A DNA stretch of 61,567 nt from CAYQTE01 sp964420285 (GCA_964420285.1 CAYQTE010000024.1:1-61567); one strand, 5' to 3'; counted from the first letter of the stretch, positions 8,875 through 17,907 are shown. Numbers and translations are program-made. Notes: generated by a model from the letters alone, not told the origin.

Positions 8875-9857
8875 GAATGAATCTCCTTGTGGTTGTTGAC
8901 GTTGTTGACAGCGGAACCTGACGCGACAAAAAGCGGCGGACCTTTGGCGGCCGGTTCTATGGGAAGTTCGCGAAAGCGAATCTGGCCCAGTCCGGCCTGT
9001 TGCATCATCTCGACGATCTGCGTGGAGTCAAACCCGCGATGCTGCTGGCCGGTCTGCTGCTGGAAGTCTTCGCGATCGTGGGCGAGCAGATCGACGATGA
9101 CGAGTCGGCCGCGTGTGCGGAGAATGCGCGACGCTTCAAGCAGAACGGCCGGAGGCGAGGCAACGTATGTGACAGTAAGCACGAGCAATGCGGCATCGCA
9201 GGATTGACTATCCAGCGGAAGGGATGGGAGGGTCGCCTGGCGAAGTTCGATGTTGGGAAGTGAAGCGGTTCGACGCGCCGCGGCGTCGAGCATGGCGGGG
9301 GATTGATCGACACAGATGACGCGGGAGACGAAGGGGGCGATGGCGGCGGCGATCGAGCCGGATCCGCATCCGAGATCGGCCACGACCCAGTCGGGTGACA
9401 GGATCGAGAGCGTGGCGGCCTGGCTGAAATAGTGGCCGTAGAGTTCGCCGCGGAGTTTGTCCCATTGCCCGGCAGCGCCGGCGAAGAAGGCGGCCTGGGC
9501 TTGCTGTTTGCGGCGATGCAGATCGGCCAGCCGTTGCTGATCGAGACGGTTCACGGGCCAGAGATCACTTTGCTGGCGGGCGATGGCCCAGAGTTGACGG
9601 GCGTCGGACGGCAGTTGGTCGGCGTTCATGCGGAAGAGATGGCTGGTCCCCTGCCGTCGGCTCTTGAGCCACTGCATGTCAGCCAGCATCTTAAGATGCC
9701 GGCTGACAGTAGATTGGGGAAGCTGGAGAATATCGCAAAGATCGGCCACCCCCAGCTCGTCGCGTTCGAGCAGGAGCAATAGGCGAAGGCGGATGGGATC
9801 CGACAAGGAATCCAACCGCTCAATCAGCACCCTTGGCGACGCCGTCGTTTGTTCCAT
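8871..9857 (-). CDS. ArsR-family regulator fused to SAM-dependent methyltransferase domain
   Basis: A 328-residue fusion. Residues 1-90 form a winged helix of the ArsR type (DPIRLRLLLLLERDELGVADL, then QLPQSTVSRHLKMLADMQWL as recognition helix). Residues about 140-310 form a class I methyltransferase fold with motif I VVADLGCGSGSIA and CVDQSPAMLD. ArsR-type repressors that sense S-adenosylhomocysteine (SahR) are known to control methionine-cycle genes; here the SAM/SAH-binding domain is in the same protein and the gene is translationally coupled to ahcY. I infer an SAH- or SAM-responsive autoregulator of ahcY. No ArsR metal-site cysteine pair is seen in the recognition helix. Confidence 0.85.
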   Translation of the reverse strand: MEQTTASPRVLIERLDSLSDPIRLRLLLLLERDELGVADLCDILQLPQSTVSRHLKMLADMQWLKSRRQGTSHLFRMNADQLPSDARQLWAIARQQSDLWPVNRLDQQRLADLHRRKQQAQAAFFAGAAGQWDKLRGELYGHYFSQAATLSILSPDWVVADLGCGSGSIAAAIAPFVSRVICVDQSPAMLDAAARRTASLPNIELRQATLPSLPLDSQSCDAALLVLTVTYVASPPAVLLEASRILRTRGRLVIVDLLAHDREDFQQQTGQQHRGFDSTQIVEMMQQAGLGQIRFRELPIEPAAKGPPLFVASGSAVNNVNNHKEIHS

Positions 9858-9871
9858 CCGTTAATCCGGAT
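9856..9871. promoter_or_regulatory. Palindrome over the ArsR-methyltransferase start codon
   Basis: ATCCG at 9856-9860 and CGGAT at 9867-9871 form an inverted repeat with a 6-base spacer. It overlaps the start codon (9855-9857) of the ArsR-family gene, a position that fits autorepression. Function is inferred from placement and symmetry only. Confidence 0.4.
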
Positions 9872-9897
9872 TTTATGATACTCCAAGATTGCCACTC

Positions 9898-9914
9898 CGT
9901 CAAACGTCTTGACG
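9898..9914. promoter_or_regulatory. Candidate operator CGTCAA-N5-TTGACG
   Basis: A perfect 6-bp inverted repeat with 5-base spacer sits between the divergent ArsR-methyltransferase and FAD oxidoreductase genes. Its centre is about 42 bases, four helical turns, from the palindrome at 9856-9871. The TCAA-TTGA symmetry suits a winged-helix dimer. It could serve both promoters. Confidence 0.45.
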
Positions 9915-9984
9915 GCATATCCTTATGCCGAACAACCGGACCGCCCAGACAGTATCATTTCTGGGTGGCGATGATGGTGGTGCC

Positions 9985-11280
9985 ATGAGTTTGCCGCATG
10001 TCCATTATCTGATCGTCGGCGGTGGGCTGGCCGCAAGTGCCGCGGCTGGGGCCATTCGTCAGCGCGATTCCCGCGGGTCCGTGATGATGATCGGCCAGGA
10101 ATCCAGCCGGCCGTACCATCGGCCGCCCCTCAGCAAGGGGTATCTCCGCCGGACCAGTTCGCGCGAGTCGCTGTTTACGCTGGCTGCCGATTGGATGACC
10201 GGCCATGACGTAGCGCTGCGCACGGGACGGCGGGCGGTTCGCCTCGACAATGGCCGGCACACGGTGACGCTGGACAGCGGCGAGGAGATTTCCTTCGACC
10301 AGGTGCTCTTGGCGACGGGGGCAAGTCCACAGCCGTTGAGCATTGCCGGCCATGCGTTGCCGGGCGTTTTCTATCTGCGAACGATTGAGGATGCCGAGCG
10401 GTTGCAAACGGCAGTGGCCAAGGCGGTGCGCGAGGGCCGGCCGCATCGGCTGGATGGCTCGCGAGGCGTCTGTGTGATCATCGGAGGCGGCGTGCTGGGC
10501 GTCGAACTGGCGGCATCGCTTCGGCAAATGGGGATGGAAACCGACCTGATCGCGCGAAATTGGCCGTGGGCGAAATTCGCCGGCGAATCAACCGGCCGGT
10601 TCATGACGCGATACCTGGAAAAGCACGGAGTCGTGGTTCACACGGACCAACCGGCGCAGCGCATCGAGGGCGATGGTCGGGCGCAGGGCGTTCAACTGGG
10701 AACCGGGACGAGCCTGCCGTGCGATTTTGTCATCGGTGCCATCGGGGCAACGGCCAACAAGGATCTTCTCCGCGGCACGCCGCTGGGCGCGGGCAAGGCA
10801 ATCATCGTGGATGACCATTGCCGCACCAGCGATCCGGCCGTGTATGCGGCGGGCGACTGCGCGGCGGTGTTCGATCCGCTCTTCGGCAAGCACCGCGTTC
10901 TGGATCACTGGGACAACGCGACGGTGACGGGCACGATCGCCGGCGCGAATATGGCCGGCGGTGAGGCCAGATACAATGCCGTCAACTACTTCTTCAGCGA
11001 TGTATTCGATCTGTCGCTCAGTGTCTGGGGCGAGGGCCGGCAGGTGGATCGGCGGCTGATGCGGGGCACGCCCAATGTCGATTCGCCCGATTTCATCGAG
11101 ATCGGAATCGCGGCCGATGGGCGCGTGGCACAGGTTATGGCCGTGGGACACGCCGGCGACGACCAATGGCTGCGGCAACTGGTCGGCAGTCGCGCCCGCA
11201 TCGACGGGAACGAGGAAGCGTTCAAAGATCCGGCGACAAATCTGAGCGAACTGGTTCGATCATGCCCCGCCGGGGTGTGA
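9985..11280 (+). CDS. FAD-dependent NAD(P)/FAD oxidoreductase (ferredoxin reductase-like)
   Basis: A 431-residue flavoprotein of the rubredoxin/ferredoxin reductase or AIF-like group. It begins with the FAD-binding glycine motif YLIVGGGLAASAAA, has RPPLSKGYL near residue 45, LLATGASPQPL, a second dinucleotide motif VIIGGGVLGVELAASL near residue 165, and the FAD-closing YAAGDCAAVF near residue 290. The C-terminal region would form the dimer/interface domain. Start was set at ATG 9985, which gives the usual short lead into the GGG motif; an upstream ATG at 9925 is possible. The electron partner is unknown. It is divergent from the ArsR-methyltransferase. Confidence 0.8.
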   Translation: MSLPHVHYLIVGGGLAASAAAGAIRQRDSRGSVMMIGQESSRPYHRPPLSKGYLRRTSSRESLFTLAADWMTGHDVALRTGRRAVRLDNGRHTVTLDSGEEISFDQVLLATGASPQPLSIAGHALPGVFYLRTIEDAERLQTAVAKAVREGRPHRLDGSRGVCVIIGGGVLGVELAASLRQMGMETDLIARNWPWAKFAGESTGRFMTRYLEKHGVVVHTDQPAQRIEGDGRAQGVQLGTGTSLPCDFVIGAIGATANKDLLRGTPLGAGKAIIVDDHCRTSDPAVYAAGDCAAVFDPLFGKHRVLDHWDNATVTGTIAGANMAGGEARYNAVNYFFSDVFDLSLSVWGEGRQVDRRLMRGTPNVDSPDFIEIGIAADGRVAQVMAVGHAGDDQWLRQLVGSRARIDGNEEAFKDPATNLSELVRSCPAGV

Positions 11281-12615
11281 ATCACTTGTGGGCGCTGTCC
11301 GGCCCTGGAGGACGGCCAGCGTATCGCTCTGGAGGTATCTGGCGCCGAGCATCCAGATGGCTCCGGCCACGGCCATTACGATCGTGACCAATCCCCATGC
11401 GGCGTTCCACCCTTGATGAGATATGATCGCGCCAAGCAATGGCGGCGAAACCAGATCACCCAGGGCGTGAATGACCAGGATGTTGAGCCCGAACGCGGCG
11501 GCGCGGATGGACGGATCCGTGACGTTGGCCAGAATCGTGTTGCTCGGGCCGGTATTGAAGAACAGGAAGAAAGCGGCCGCGAACAGCCAGATCCACGACC
11601 ATGTTCCCAGCGTGTAGACCATCAGGATCACGCACGGGCAGGAGATGAAAATCGCCACCCCCGAGACCAGGAAATACGCACCCGGCCACCGCGTCCGCAG
11701 ACGGTCGCCGGTCCATCCGCCGATGAAGGTCGCGATCAGCCCGGCGGCGGCGACAATCGCGCCGAAGACGAGATTGGCGTGTCCGGACGGCAGGCCGCGC
11801 TCCTTGTGGAAATAGCGCGGAATCCAATACTGAATTCCGCCGATGGCGAAGGTCATGGCGGCCATGCCGAGGGTGTCGAGCGTAAAGGACTTGATGCGGA
11901 AGATCTGCAGATAATCGCCAAGCCGCGCGCGGGCCGGGGCATGGGCGTTGGCGGCCAGCGCAGCGCCGGCGGGACTGATCCCATCGACCGCGCCGCGGGG
12001 CGGGTCTTTCATGAACATGCAGACCAGTGCGATGAGCAGCCCGGGCGGGACAACGGCATAGAAAGCCCATTGCCAGCCGAATCGCTCGGCCATTTTTCCG
12101 CCAAAGGCATAGCCGATGGCGCTGCCGACGGGGATGGCCATGTAGAACCACGCCAACACCGAACCGCGGCGCGAGACCGGATAGAGATCGGAAATAATGG
12201 CCGGTGCTGCCGGCCCGTAGCCGGCCTCGCCAATGCCGACGAAAAGGCGCGTGATGAGCAGGGCCGTGAACCCGCCGGCCAGGCCCGATGCGCCGCTGGC
12301 CAGACTCCAGAGCGCGACGCTGATTCCGATGAGAACCCAGCGCGACATGCGATTGCTGAGCCAGCCGAACAGCGGCGCGGTCACCATGTAGCCGACGAGA
12401 AACGCCGTGGCCAGCAGGCCCATCTTGAACTCGGCGTTGAGGTCTTTGGGAAGGAACTGCTGCTGTACATCCGGTTCGACGGCGGCCAGGATCTGGCGAT
12501 CGACGTAGTTGAAGAGATTGATGGCAAGCAGAAGGCCGAGGCTGAGCCGGGCGGCGCTGATGGGACTGTTCGGTTGGGGCGCGGTAGAGCCGAGGGCCTG
12601 GCCGGTTGAATTCAT
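11260..12615 (-). CDS. MFS transporter, spinster-like
   Basis: A 451-residue major facilitator superfamily permease with about 12 membrane segments. The first helix carries LFNYVDRQILAAVEPDVQQQ, the signature of the spinster-like/hexuronate-type subgroup, and the loop after helix 2 has LFGWLSNRMSRWVLIG, the family's cytoplasmic motif. The substrate is not predictable; relatives move lipids, organic acids or sugars. I used the ATG at 12615; a GTG at 12660 would add 15 residues. The 3' end overlaps the convergent oxidoreductase gene by 21 bases. Confidence 0.85.
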   Translation of the reverse strand: MNSTGQALGSTAPQPNSPISAARLSLGLLLAINLFNYVDRQILAAVEPDVQQQFLPKDLNAEFKMGLLATAFLVGYMVTAPLFGWLSNRMSRWVLIGISVALWSLASGASGLAGGFTALLITRLFVGIGEAGYGPAAPAIISDLYPVSRRGSVLAWFYMAIPVGSAIGYAFGGKMAERFGWQWAFYAVVPPGLLIALVCMFMKDPPRGAVDGISPAGAALAANAHAPARARLGDYLQIFRIKSFTLDTLGMAAMTFAIGGIQYWIPRYFHKERGLPSGHANLVFGAIVAAAGLIATFIGGWTGDRLRTRWPGAYFLVSGVAIFISCPCVILMVYTLGTWSWIWLFAAAFFLFFNTGPSNTILANVTDPSIRAAAFGLNILVIHALGDLVSPPLLGAIISHQGWNAAWGLVTIVMAVAGAIWMLGARYLQSDTLAVLQGRTAPTSDSHPGGA

Positions 12616-12674
12616 AGGTGTGCCTAGCCTCAGCGCTGGGGCGCGATCCGTCAATGGCACAGATGGAAAACCAA

Positions 12675-12709
12675 CAAAAGCGCCCCGGCCATTGGGTGGG
12701 CCGGGGCGC
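12675..12709 (-). terminator. Terminator hairpin after flagellin 1
   Basis: GCGCCCCGGCC at 12680-12690 pairs perfectly with 12699-12709 around an 8-base loop, and on the minus strand the stem is followed by TTTTG. It ends the flagellin 1 transcript. Confidence 0.75.
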
Positions 12710-12726
12710 GATGGACGGGAGAATTT

Positions 12727-12758
12727 CCCGGCCGTATGGATTTATCCATGCGGCCGGG
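12727..12758 (-). terminator. Second hairpin directly downstream of flagellin 1
   Basis: A 14-bp stem with one wobble position (12727-12740 with 12745-12758) and a 4-base loop lies between the flagellin 1 stop codon and the stronger terminator. It lacks a T run, so it may act as an mRNA 3'-end stabiliser rather than a terminator. Confidence 0.45.
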
Positions 12759-12777
12759 GTGCGATTACGCGGGGGAA

Positions 12778-14187
12778 TTATCCGCCGCGGAGCAGAGTGA
12801 GGGCCTGCTGCGGGGTGGTATTGGCCTGGGCCAGGACGGTGCTGGCGGCCTGGGTCAGGATTTGGGCACGAGTGAGATTCGAGGTTTCGGCCGCGAAGTT
12901 CGTGTCCTCGATATTTGAATCGGCGGCAGAGGCGTTTTCGTAGGCGACCGACAGGTCGTTGATCGTGGACCCGATGGTGTAATCCTGGAACGCGCCCAGC
13001 CGGCCGCGGAGATTGCTGACCTGGGAAATCGAGTTGGCGAGGATGACCTGGGACGTCGGCAGGTTGCCGCTGGTGAGCGAGTTAGCGCCGCCAGTGCCAA
13101 GCGAATTGAGATACCCGTTGATCGAGTCGCCGAGGTTGCCGGTGGCAACGGACCCGATGCCGATCGAGGCCTTGTTGGTGGTGGTGACCTTGTCGCCCAG
13201 GGCAAAGGTGGCGCCGCCGCCGGTGATATTGAAGCTGGTCGTGCCGGGTTTGTTGAACGTCTTTTGCAGCGTAAGGGACACGTCCAATGCGCCGGTTCGG
13301 TAGTTCACATCCAGACCGGCGACTTCGGCCTGGGCGCCGTTGATGTTGACTTTGGCGTCGGCGCCGTACGAGGTGTTGGAGCTGAGGCCGCTGAAGGTGC
13401 CGGTGATCGCCTGAATGGCAACGAATTGACCGGAACCGAAGGAGGTGCTGTTGACCTGCAAATCGCTGTTGACGATGGCGGCGGACAGGCCGGTGGATGT
13501 CGAGATGCCATTGATGGCGGCGGCGATGGCGCTGACGGCGGTCCCGGAGGCGAAGGAGAGTTGCTGCGTGCCAAGATTCCCGGAGACCTCCAGTGTGACT
13601 CCACCGTGGCCGACGGCGCCGCCGGTGTAGGTGATCTGGCCCGTCGCGGCGCTGGCGACGACCTGGACATTGACGGCGACGGAGCCGCCGGACGGGACCA
13701 GGGCGCTGTTGACCTCGACGTTGGCGACGGCGGTGTTGGAGATTCCGCTGGTGGTATAGGCCAGGGCGCCGTTGAGAAGCTGCGTGCCCTGGAAGGTCGT
13801 GCTGTTGGCGATGCGGTTGATGGTGTTGAGGATGGAGTCGACCTGGAGCTGGTCAGCGCCGGTTTCGGCGGCGGAGAGCCCGCCGGTGTTGGCCGCCTGG
13901 CTGACCAGGCCCTGAAGTTGCACGAGCAGGGAGCTGACTTCGCTGAGGCCGCCTTCGGCGGTGCCGATGACGTTGTTGGCCTGATTGGCGTTGTCGATGG
14001 CGGTGGAGATGCCGGTTTGCTCGGCCTTGAGGTTCTGGCTGGCGATGAGTCCGGCGGGATCATCAGCGCCGCTGTTGATCTTCAGGCCGGTGCTGAGGCG
14101 TTGAAGGCTGGTATTGAGTGCCTGATTGTTCTGCTGCAAAGCCCGTTGTGCAATCAACGAGGCTACGTTGGTGTTGATGACGCTCAT
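12778..14187 (-). CDS. fliC: Flagellin (paralogue 1)
   Basis: A 469-residue flagellin, the filament subunit exported through the flagellar type III apparatus. The conserved D0/D1 N-terminus (MSVINTNVASLIAQRALQQ, then LSTGLKINSGADDPAGLI) covers about residues 1-140 and the C-terminal D1/D0 (DYTIGSTINDLSVAYENASA through TLLRGG) about residues 385-469. The central 240 residues are Gly/Ser/Thr-rich and variable. It is closely similar to paralogue 2 along its length. Start is the ATG at 14187, the usual flagellin N-terminus; a longer frame to 14274 is spurious. A CACGGA motif lies in the leader at 14200-14205. Confidence 0.95.
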   Translation of the reverse strand: MSVINTNVASLIAQRALQQNNQALNTSLQRLSTGLKINSGADDPAGLIASQNLKAEQTGISTAIDNANQANNVIGTAEGGLSEVSSLLVQLQGLVSQAANTGGLSAAETGADQLQVDSILNTINRIANSTTFQGTQLLNGALAYTTSGISNTAVANVEVNSALVPSGGSVAVNVQVVASAATGQITYTGGAVGHGGVTLEVSGNLGTQQLSFASGTAVSAIAAAINGISTSTGLSAAIVNSDLQVNSTSFGSGQFVAIQAITGTFSGLSSNTSYGADAKVNINGAQAEVAGLDVNYRTGALDVSLTLQKTFNKPGTTSFNITGGGATFALGDKVTTTNKASIGIGSVATGNLGDSINGYLNSLGTGGANSLTSGNLPTSQVILANSISQVSNLRGRLGAFQDYTIGSTINDLSVAYENASAADSNIEDTNFAAETSNLTRAQILTQAASTVLAQANTTPQQALTLLRGG

Positions 14188-14750
14188 AGTCTGTGTCTTT
14201 CCGTGACGTTGAACGGTGGCCCGTGAGGGGGCTTGGTCCGTATGATGGATCCCGGGCCCAAAACGCGGGGGCACCGAGCTTCAATCCCTTGAATGCGTCC
14301 GGTCGTCGGCAAAGGGAAACATCGCCGGCGTCCTGTACGTTCCCGGCGAGCGTGGCCAAAGGCAGGCCCGTCAAGGCCGGCTGCGGCCAGCGCGTTCAAC
14401 CGGGAGGTGATTCGAGTGCGACCTGACACCTCCTTTCGTGAGTCAGGCGATGGCTCGGCGATCAAAGTCCGCTTTTCTCAAACCGCCCATACATCGGCGC
14501 GTCGGGTCGTCAGGCTATAGCGGTCCAAAACATCTTTCATTTTCTGCGGGTTATGGGTCTGTGAAGGCTCGCGGACGGCCATTTACGTTAGTGAATTATG
14601 CACATTATTATCGGCCGCTCATGGCCGCGGCGCCCGGCGGCCCGGCACGGGCGAACTCTCCTTTGCGACCCAACAGAAACCCCCGGTCAAGAGACCGGGG
14701 GAAGAGGAATCATGGATGGAGCGAGCCGGAGGAGCGGCCGGCTGCGTGCA
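14188..14750. other. Flagellin 1-flagellin 2 intergenic region
   Basis: This 563-base interval holds the leader of flagellin 1 (CACGGA motif at 14200-14205 on the minus strand) and the flagellin 2 terminator (14680-14701). I see no coding sequence and no convincing promoter motif in the remainder, although a promoter for flagellin 1 is expected because a terminator separates it from flagellin 2. Confidence 0.6.
14673..14701 (-). terminator. Terminator hairpin after flagellin 2
   Basis: CCCCCGGTC at 14680-14688 pairs perfectly with GACCGGGGG at 14693-14701 around a 4-base loop; on the minus strand it is followed by TTTCTGTT. It lies 50 bases after the flagellin 2 stop codon. Confidence 0.75.
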
Positions 14751-16157
14751 TCAGCCGAGCAGCTTCAGCACGTTGGCCGGCTGTGAGTTGGCCTGCGACA
14801 GCACGGTGGACGCCGCCTGGGTCAGGATCTGTGCCCGCGTCAGGTTGGATGTTTCCTGCGCGAAGTTCGTGTCCTCGATGGCGCTGGTCGCCGCACTGGC
14901 GTTTTCATACGCAACGCTCAGACTATTGATCGTGGACCCGATGGTATAGTCCTGGAACGCGCCAAGCCGGCCACGGAGATTACTGACCTGCGATATCGCA
15001 TTGGTCAGAATGGTCTGGGCGGTATTGAGATTTCCGCTGCTCAGCGAGTTGGCGCCGCCGGTGCCGAGCGAATCGAGATAGCCGTTGACGCTGTCGCCCA
15101 GGTTCGTGGTGGCGACCGACGAAATGCCGATCGACGCCTGGCCGCTGGCGGTCACCTGTTGGCCCAGCGCGAAGTTCGCCCCGCCGCCGGTGATATGGAA
15201 CGACGTGCTTCCAGCGGTATTGAAAGCGCTCTTCAAGGTCAGCGAGACGTCCAGGGAAGAGGTTCGGAAGGTGACGTTCAGGCCGGAAACCTCGGCTGCG
15301 CTGCCGTTGATGTTGACCTTGGCATCTGAGCCGGTCGCGGTGTTGGAGCTGAGGCCGCTGAACGTGCCGTCGATCGCCTGAATGGCGACGAACTGGGTGG
15401 AACCGAAGCCCTGGCTGTTGACCTGGAGGTCGCTGTTGACGATGGCGGCGGACAGGCCAGTGGAGTTGGTGACGCCATTGATCGAGGCGGCGATGGCGCT
15501 GATGGCCGTGCCGGAGGCGAAGGAGAGCGATTGGGTGCCGAGATTGCCGGCGACTTCCAGAGTGACGCCGCCGTGGCCGACAGCGCCGCCGGTGTAGGTG
15601 ATCTTGCCGGTGGTGGCGCTGGCGAGAACCTGAACATTGACGGCGATGGTCGAGCCGTGGGCAACGACAGCGCCATTGACCTGGAGGCTGCCGATGTCCG
15701 AATTGGACACGCCGCTGGTGGTGTAGGCCAACGCGCCGTTGAGAAGCTGCGTGCCCTGGAACGACGTGTTATTGGCAATGCGGTTGACGGTGTTCAGGAT
15801 CGAGTCGACCTGTAGCTGATCGGCCGCCGTCTCCTGCGGGGACAACGCACCGGTGTTAGCCGACTGGCTGACCAGGCCCTGAAGCTGGACCAGCAGGGAG
15901 CTGACCTCGCTGAGGCCGCCTTCAGCGGTACCGATGACGTTATTGGCCTGATTGGCGTTGTCGATGGCAGTGGAAATGCCGGTCGATTCGGCCAACAGCG
16001 CCTGGCTGGCGATCAAACCGGCGGGATCATCCGCACCGCTGTTGATCTTCAAGCCCGTGCTCAGTCGCTGAAGGCTCGTGTTCAGCGATGCGTTGTTCTG
16101 ACTCAGCGCCCGCTGTGCGATCAGCGAGGCGACGTTTGTGTTGATGACGCTACTCAT
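14751..16157 (-). CDS. fliC: Flagellin (paralogue 2)
   Basis: A 468-residue flagellin. N-terminal MSSVINTNVASLIAQRALSQ and C-terminal NLTRAQILTQAASTVLSQAN are the standard export and polymerisation domains. Compared with paralogue 1 the N- and C-terminal domains are nearly identical and even the central domain aligns (shared ITYTGGAVGHGGVTLEV), pointing to a recent tandem duplication. The last residues (NVLKLLG) are shorter than in paralogue 1. It has its own terminator and a candidate sigma-28-like promoter about 110 bases upstream. Confidence 0.95.
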   Translation of the reverse strand: MSSVINTNVASLIAQRALSQNNASLNTSLQRLSTGLKINSGADDPAGLIASQALLAESTGISTAIDNANQANNVIGTAEGGLSEVSSLLVQLQGLVSQSANTGALSPQETAADQLQVDSILNTVNRIANNTSFQGTQLLNGALAYTTSGVSNSDIGSLQVNGAVVAHGSTIAVNVQVLASATTGKITYTGGAVGHGGVTLEVAGNLGTQSLSFASGTAISAIAASINGVTNSTGLSAAIVNSDLQVNSQGFGSTQFVAIQAIDGTFSGLSSNTATGSDAKVNINGSAAEVSGLNVTFRTSSLDVSLTLKSAFNTAGSTSFHITGGGANFALGQQVTASGQASIGISSVATTNLGDSVNGYLDSLGTGGANSLSSGNLNTAQTILTNAISQVSNLRGRLGAFQDYTIGSTINSLSVAYENASAATSAIEDTNFAQETSNLTRAQILTQAASTVLSQANSQPANVLKLLG

Positions 16158-16269
16158 ACCATTTCATGCTCCCGAACAGCCCGCTCTTTGCGGCCGTCCA
16201 CTGGTTCCGGCTCTGTCCGCTCGTGTCCAGCGACCACCACACGTTGTCGCGCTCGGCGGAACACCTGCT

Positions 16270-16297
16270 CCATCGACGATGAATCTGTGGCACTTTA
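16270..16297 (-). promoter_or_regulatory. Weak sigma-28-like promoter candidate for flagellin 2
   Basis: On the minus strand TAAA (16297-16294) is followed after 16 bases by GTCGATGG (16277-16270), matching the flagellar sigma-28 consensus TAAA-N15-GCCGATAA at 5 of 8 -10 positions with spacing one base long. The position, about 105 bases before the flagellin 2 start, is plausible. No equally good match was seen ahead of the other flagellins, so this is tentative. Confidence 0.25.
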
Positions 16298-16388
16298 GGG
16301 GAGTTGTGCAATTTCTAACGACGGGAGGGACCGCACGGCGCATGTGGTAAGAAAGGGCCGGCCTTCTCGGACGTGCCGGCGGCTGCGG

Positions 16389-16433
16389 AAAAACGGACGA
16401 TGGCGAACCGATCGCACGGTCCGCCATCGTCCG
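16389..16433 (-). terminator. Rho-independent terminator after flagellin 3
   Basis: CGGACGATGGCG (16394-16405) pairs perfectly with CGCCATCGTCCG (16422-16433); the minus strand continues with five T residues (16393-16389). It lies about 40 bases after the flagellin 3 stop codon. The rest of the interval 16158-16472 holds only the flagellin 2 leader. Confidence 0.85.
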
Positions 16434-16472
16434 GTGTGTGGCTTGTTATTCAGACGTTGCCGGAGCGAATTC

Positions 16473-17900
16473 TTACTGCAAGAGTCTCAGCACATCCTGC
16501 GGCGTCGAGTTGGCCGTGGCCAGAACGCTGGTGCCCGCCTGCACCAGAATCTGAGCGCGGGTGAGGTTCGAGGTTTCGGCCGCGAAATCGGCATCCTCGA
16601 TCTGGCTGTTGGCGGCGGTGACGTTTTCCACCGCGACGCTGAGGGAGTTCACGTTGGTGGTCAGTGTGTTGGTCTCGAAGGCGCCCAGCCGGCCCTGCAG
16701 AACCGCGACCTGGTTGATCGCCTCGTCGATGATCTGGCTGGCCTGCGCGGTCTGCCCGCCGATCAGCGTCGCCGTGCCGCCCGTGGCAACCTGGTTCAGG
16801 AATCCGTTCACCGAGTCGCCCAGGTTGTCGGCAGCCACGGACTGGATGCCGATGCTCACCTGCTGGTTGCTGTTGACGGCCGCCCCGAGTTGGAACAGCG
16901 CTCCGCCGCCGGTGATGGCAAAAGTCGTCTGTCCGATGCCGAAGGCCTTGCTCAGCGTCAGGTCGAGGTTGAGGCCGGAGGTATTGACGTTGATGGACAA
17001 GCCGTTGCCGACGGCCAGGGCCCCGTTGACGGTGGCCTCGACATCAGCGCCGGCGGCGCGTTGTTCGACGTCGCCCTTGGCGTCGGTGGTGTCGAAGCTG
17101 CCGGTCTGCGCCTGCACCGAGACATAGCTGGACGAACCGTATCCCAGGCTGTTGAAGACGATACCGGAATGGGCGTTGGCGGCGTTGAGCAGCGAGGCCG
17201 CCACGCCGGTGCCGTCGCTGATGCGGTTGACGGCGAAGGCGATGGCGCTGGCGGTGGTGCCGCTGGTAAAGGAAAGGGTTTCGGTGCCGTTGTTGCCGGC
17301 GATTTCCAGAGTGATGCTGGTGGTGATGGCGCTGGTGCGGAATTCCAGGGCGGCGGTCTTGGCGCTGGCCAGGACATTGACGTTGACGGGAAGGGTCGCC
17401 TGTGTCCCCAGATTCGCCTGGGAGACCTGGAGACTGCTGATATCCGCGGTGTTGACGCCGCTGGTGATATAATTCAGGCTGCCGTCCAGAAGCTGCAATC
17501 CCGCGAAATTCGTGGTGTTGGCGATGCGCGTGATGCTCTCGACGGCGGAATCGACCTCAAGCTGGTTGGCCTGGATTTCGGAGGTCGACATCGCGCCGGT
17601 GTTGGCGGACCCCACGATCAGACCCTTGATGTTCTGCAACAGCGAGGAGATTTCCGACAACGCGCCGTCGGCCGTCGAGATGACGTTGCTGGCGAGGTTG
17701 GAGTTGTCGACCGCCTGGTTCAATCCGGCCAGTTCGCTCTTGAGGGACTCGCTGGCGATCAGGCCGGCGGGATCATCGGCGCCGCTGTTGATCTTCAGCC
17801 CCGTGCTCAGTCGCTCCAGAGAGGTGTTCAGGGCCGACTGCGACTTCTGCAACGAATTCTGGGCGATGAGGGCCGAGACGTTCGTATTGATGCTGGACAT
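16473..17900 (-). CDS. fliC: Flagellin (paralogue 3, divergent)
   Basis: A 475-residue flagellin starting MSSINTNVSALIAQNSLQKS with the family's LERLSTGLKINSGADDPAGL, and ending QILVQAGTSVLATANSTPQD-VLRLLQ. It is clearly more distant from paralogues 1 and 2, with different central sequence (TLTLSKAFGIGQTTF region). GGAGGA precedes the start and is embedded in a CACGGA motif; a second CACGGA lies 25 bases upstream. It directly follows csrA on the same strand, so it is probably the flagellin most directly tied to the FliW/CsrA switch. Its separate terminator allows its level to be set apart from the others. Confidence 0.95.
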   Translation of the reverse strand: MSSINTNVSALIAQNSLQKSQSALNTSLERLSTGLKINSGADDPAGLIASESLKSELAGLNQAVDNSNLASNVISTADGALSEISSLLQNIKGLIVGSANTGAMSTSEIQANQLEVDSAVESITRIANTTNFAGLQLLDGSLNYITSGVNTADISSLQVSQANLGTQATLPVNVNVLASAKTAALEFRTSAITTSITLEIAGNNGTETLSFTSGTTASAIAFAVNRISDGTGVAASLLNAANAHSGIVFNSLGYGSSSYVSVQAQTGSFDTTDAKGDVEQRAAGADVEATVNGALAVGNGLSINVNTSGLNLDLTLSKAFGIGQTTFAITGGGALFQLGAAVNSNQQVSIGIQSVAADNLGDSVNGFLNQVATGGTATLIGGQTAQASQIIDEAINQVAVLQGRLGAFETNTLTTNVNSLSVAVENVTAANSQIEDADFAAETSNLTRAQILVQAGTSVLATANSTPQDVLRLLQ

Positions 17901-17907
17901 ACAATCC

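Noticed and set aside
16285..16312. Sigma-54-like TGGCAC...TTGTGC on the plus strand upstream of flagellin 2
   Set aside because: The spacing between the GG and GC elements is too long for sigma-54 and it points away from the flagellin genes.
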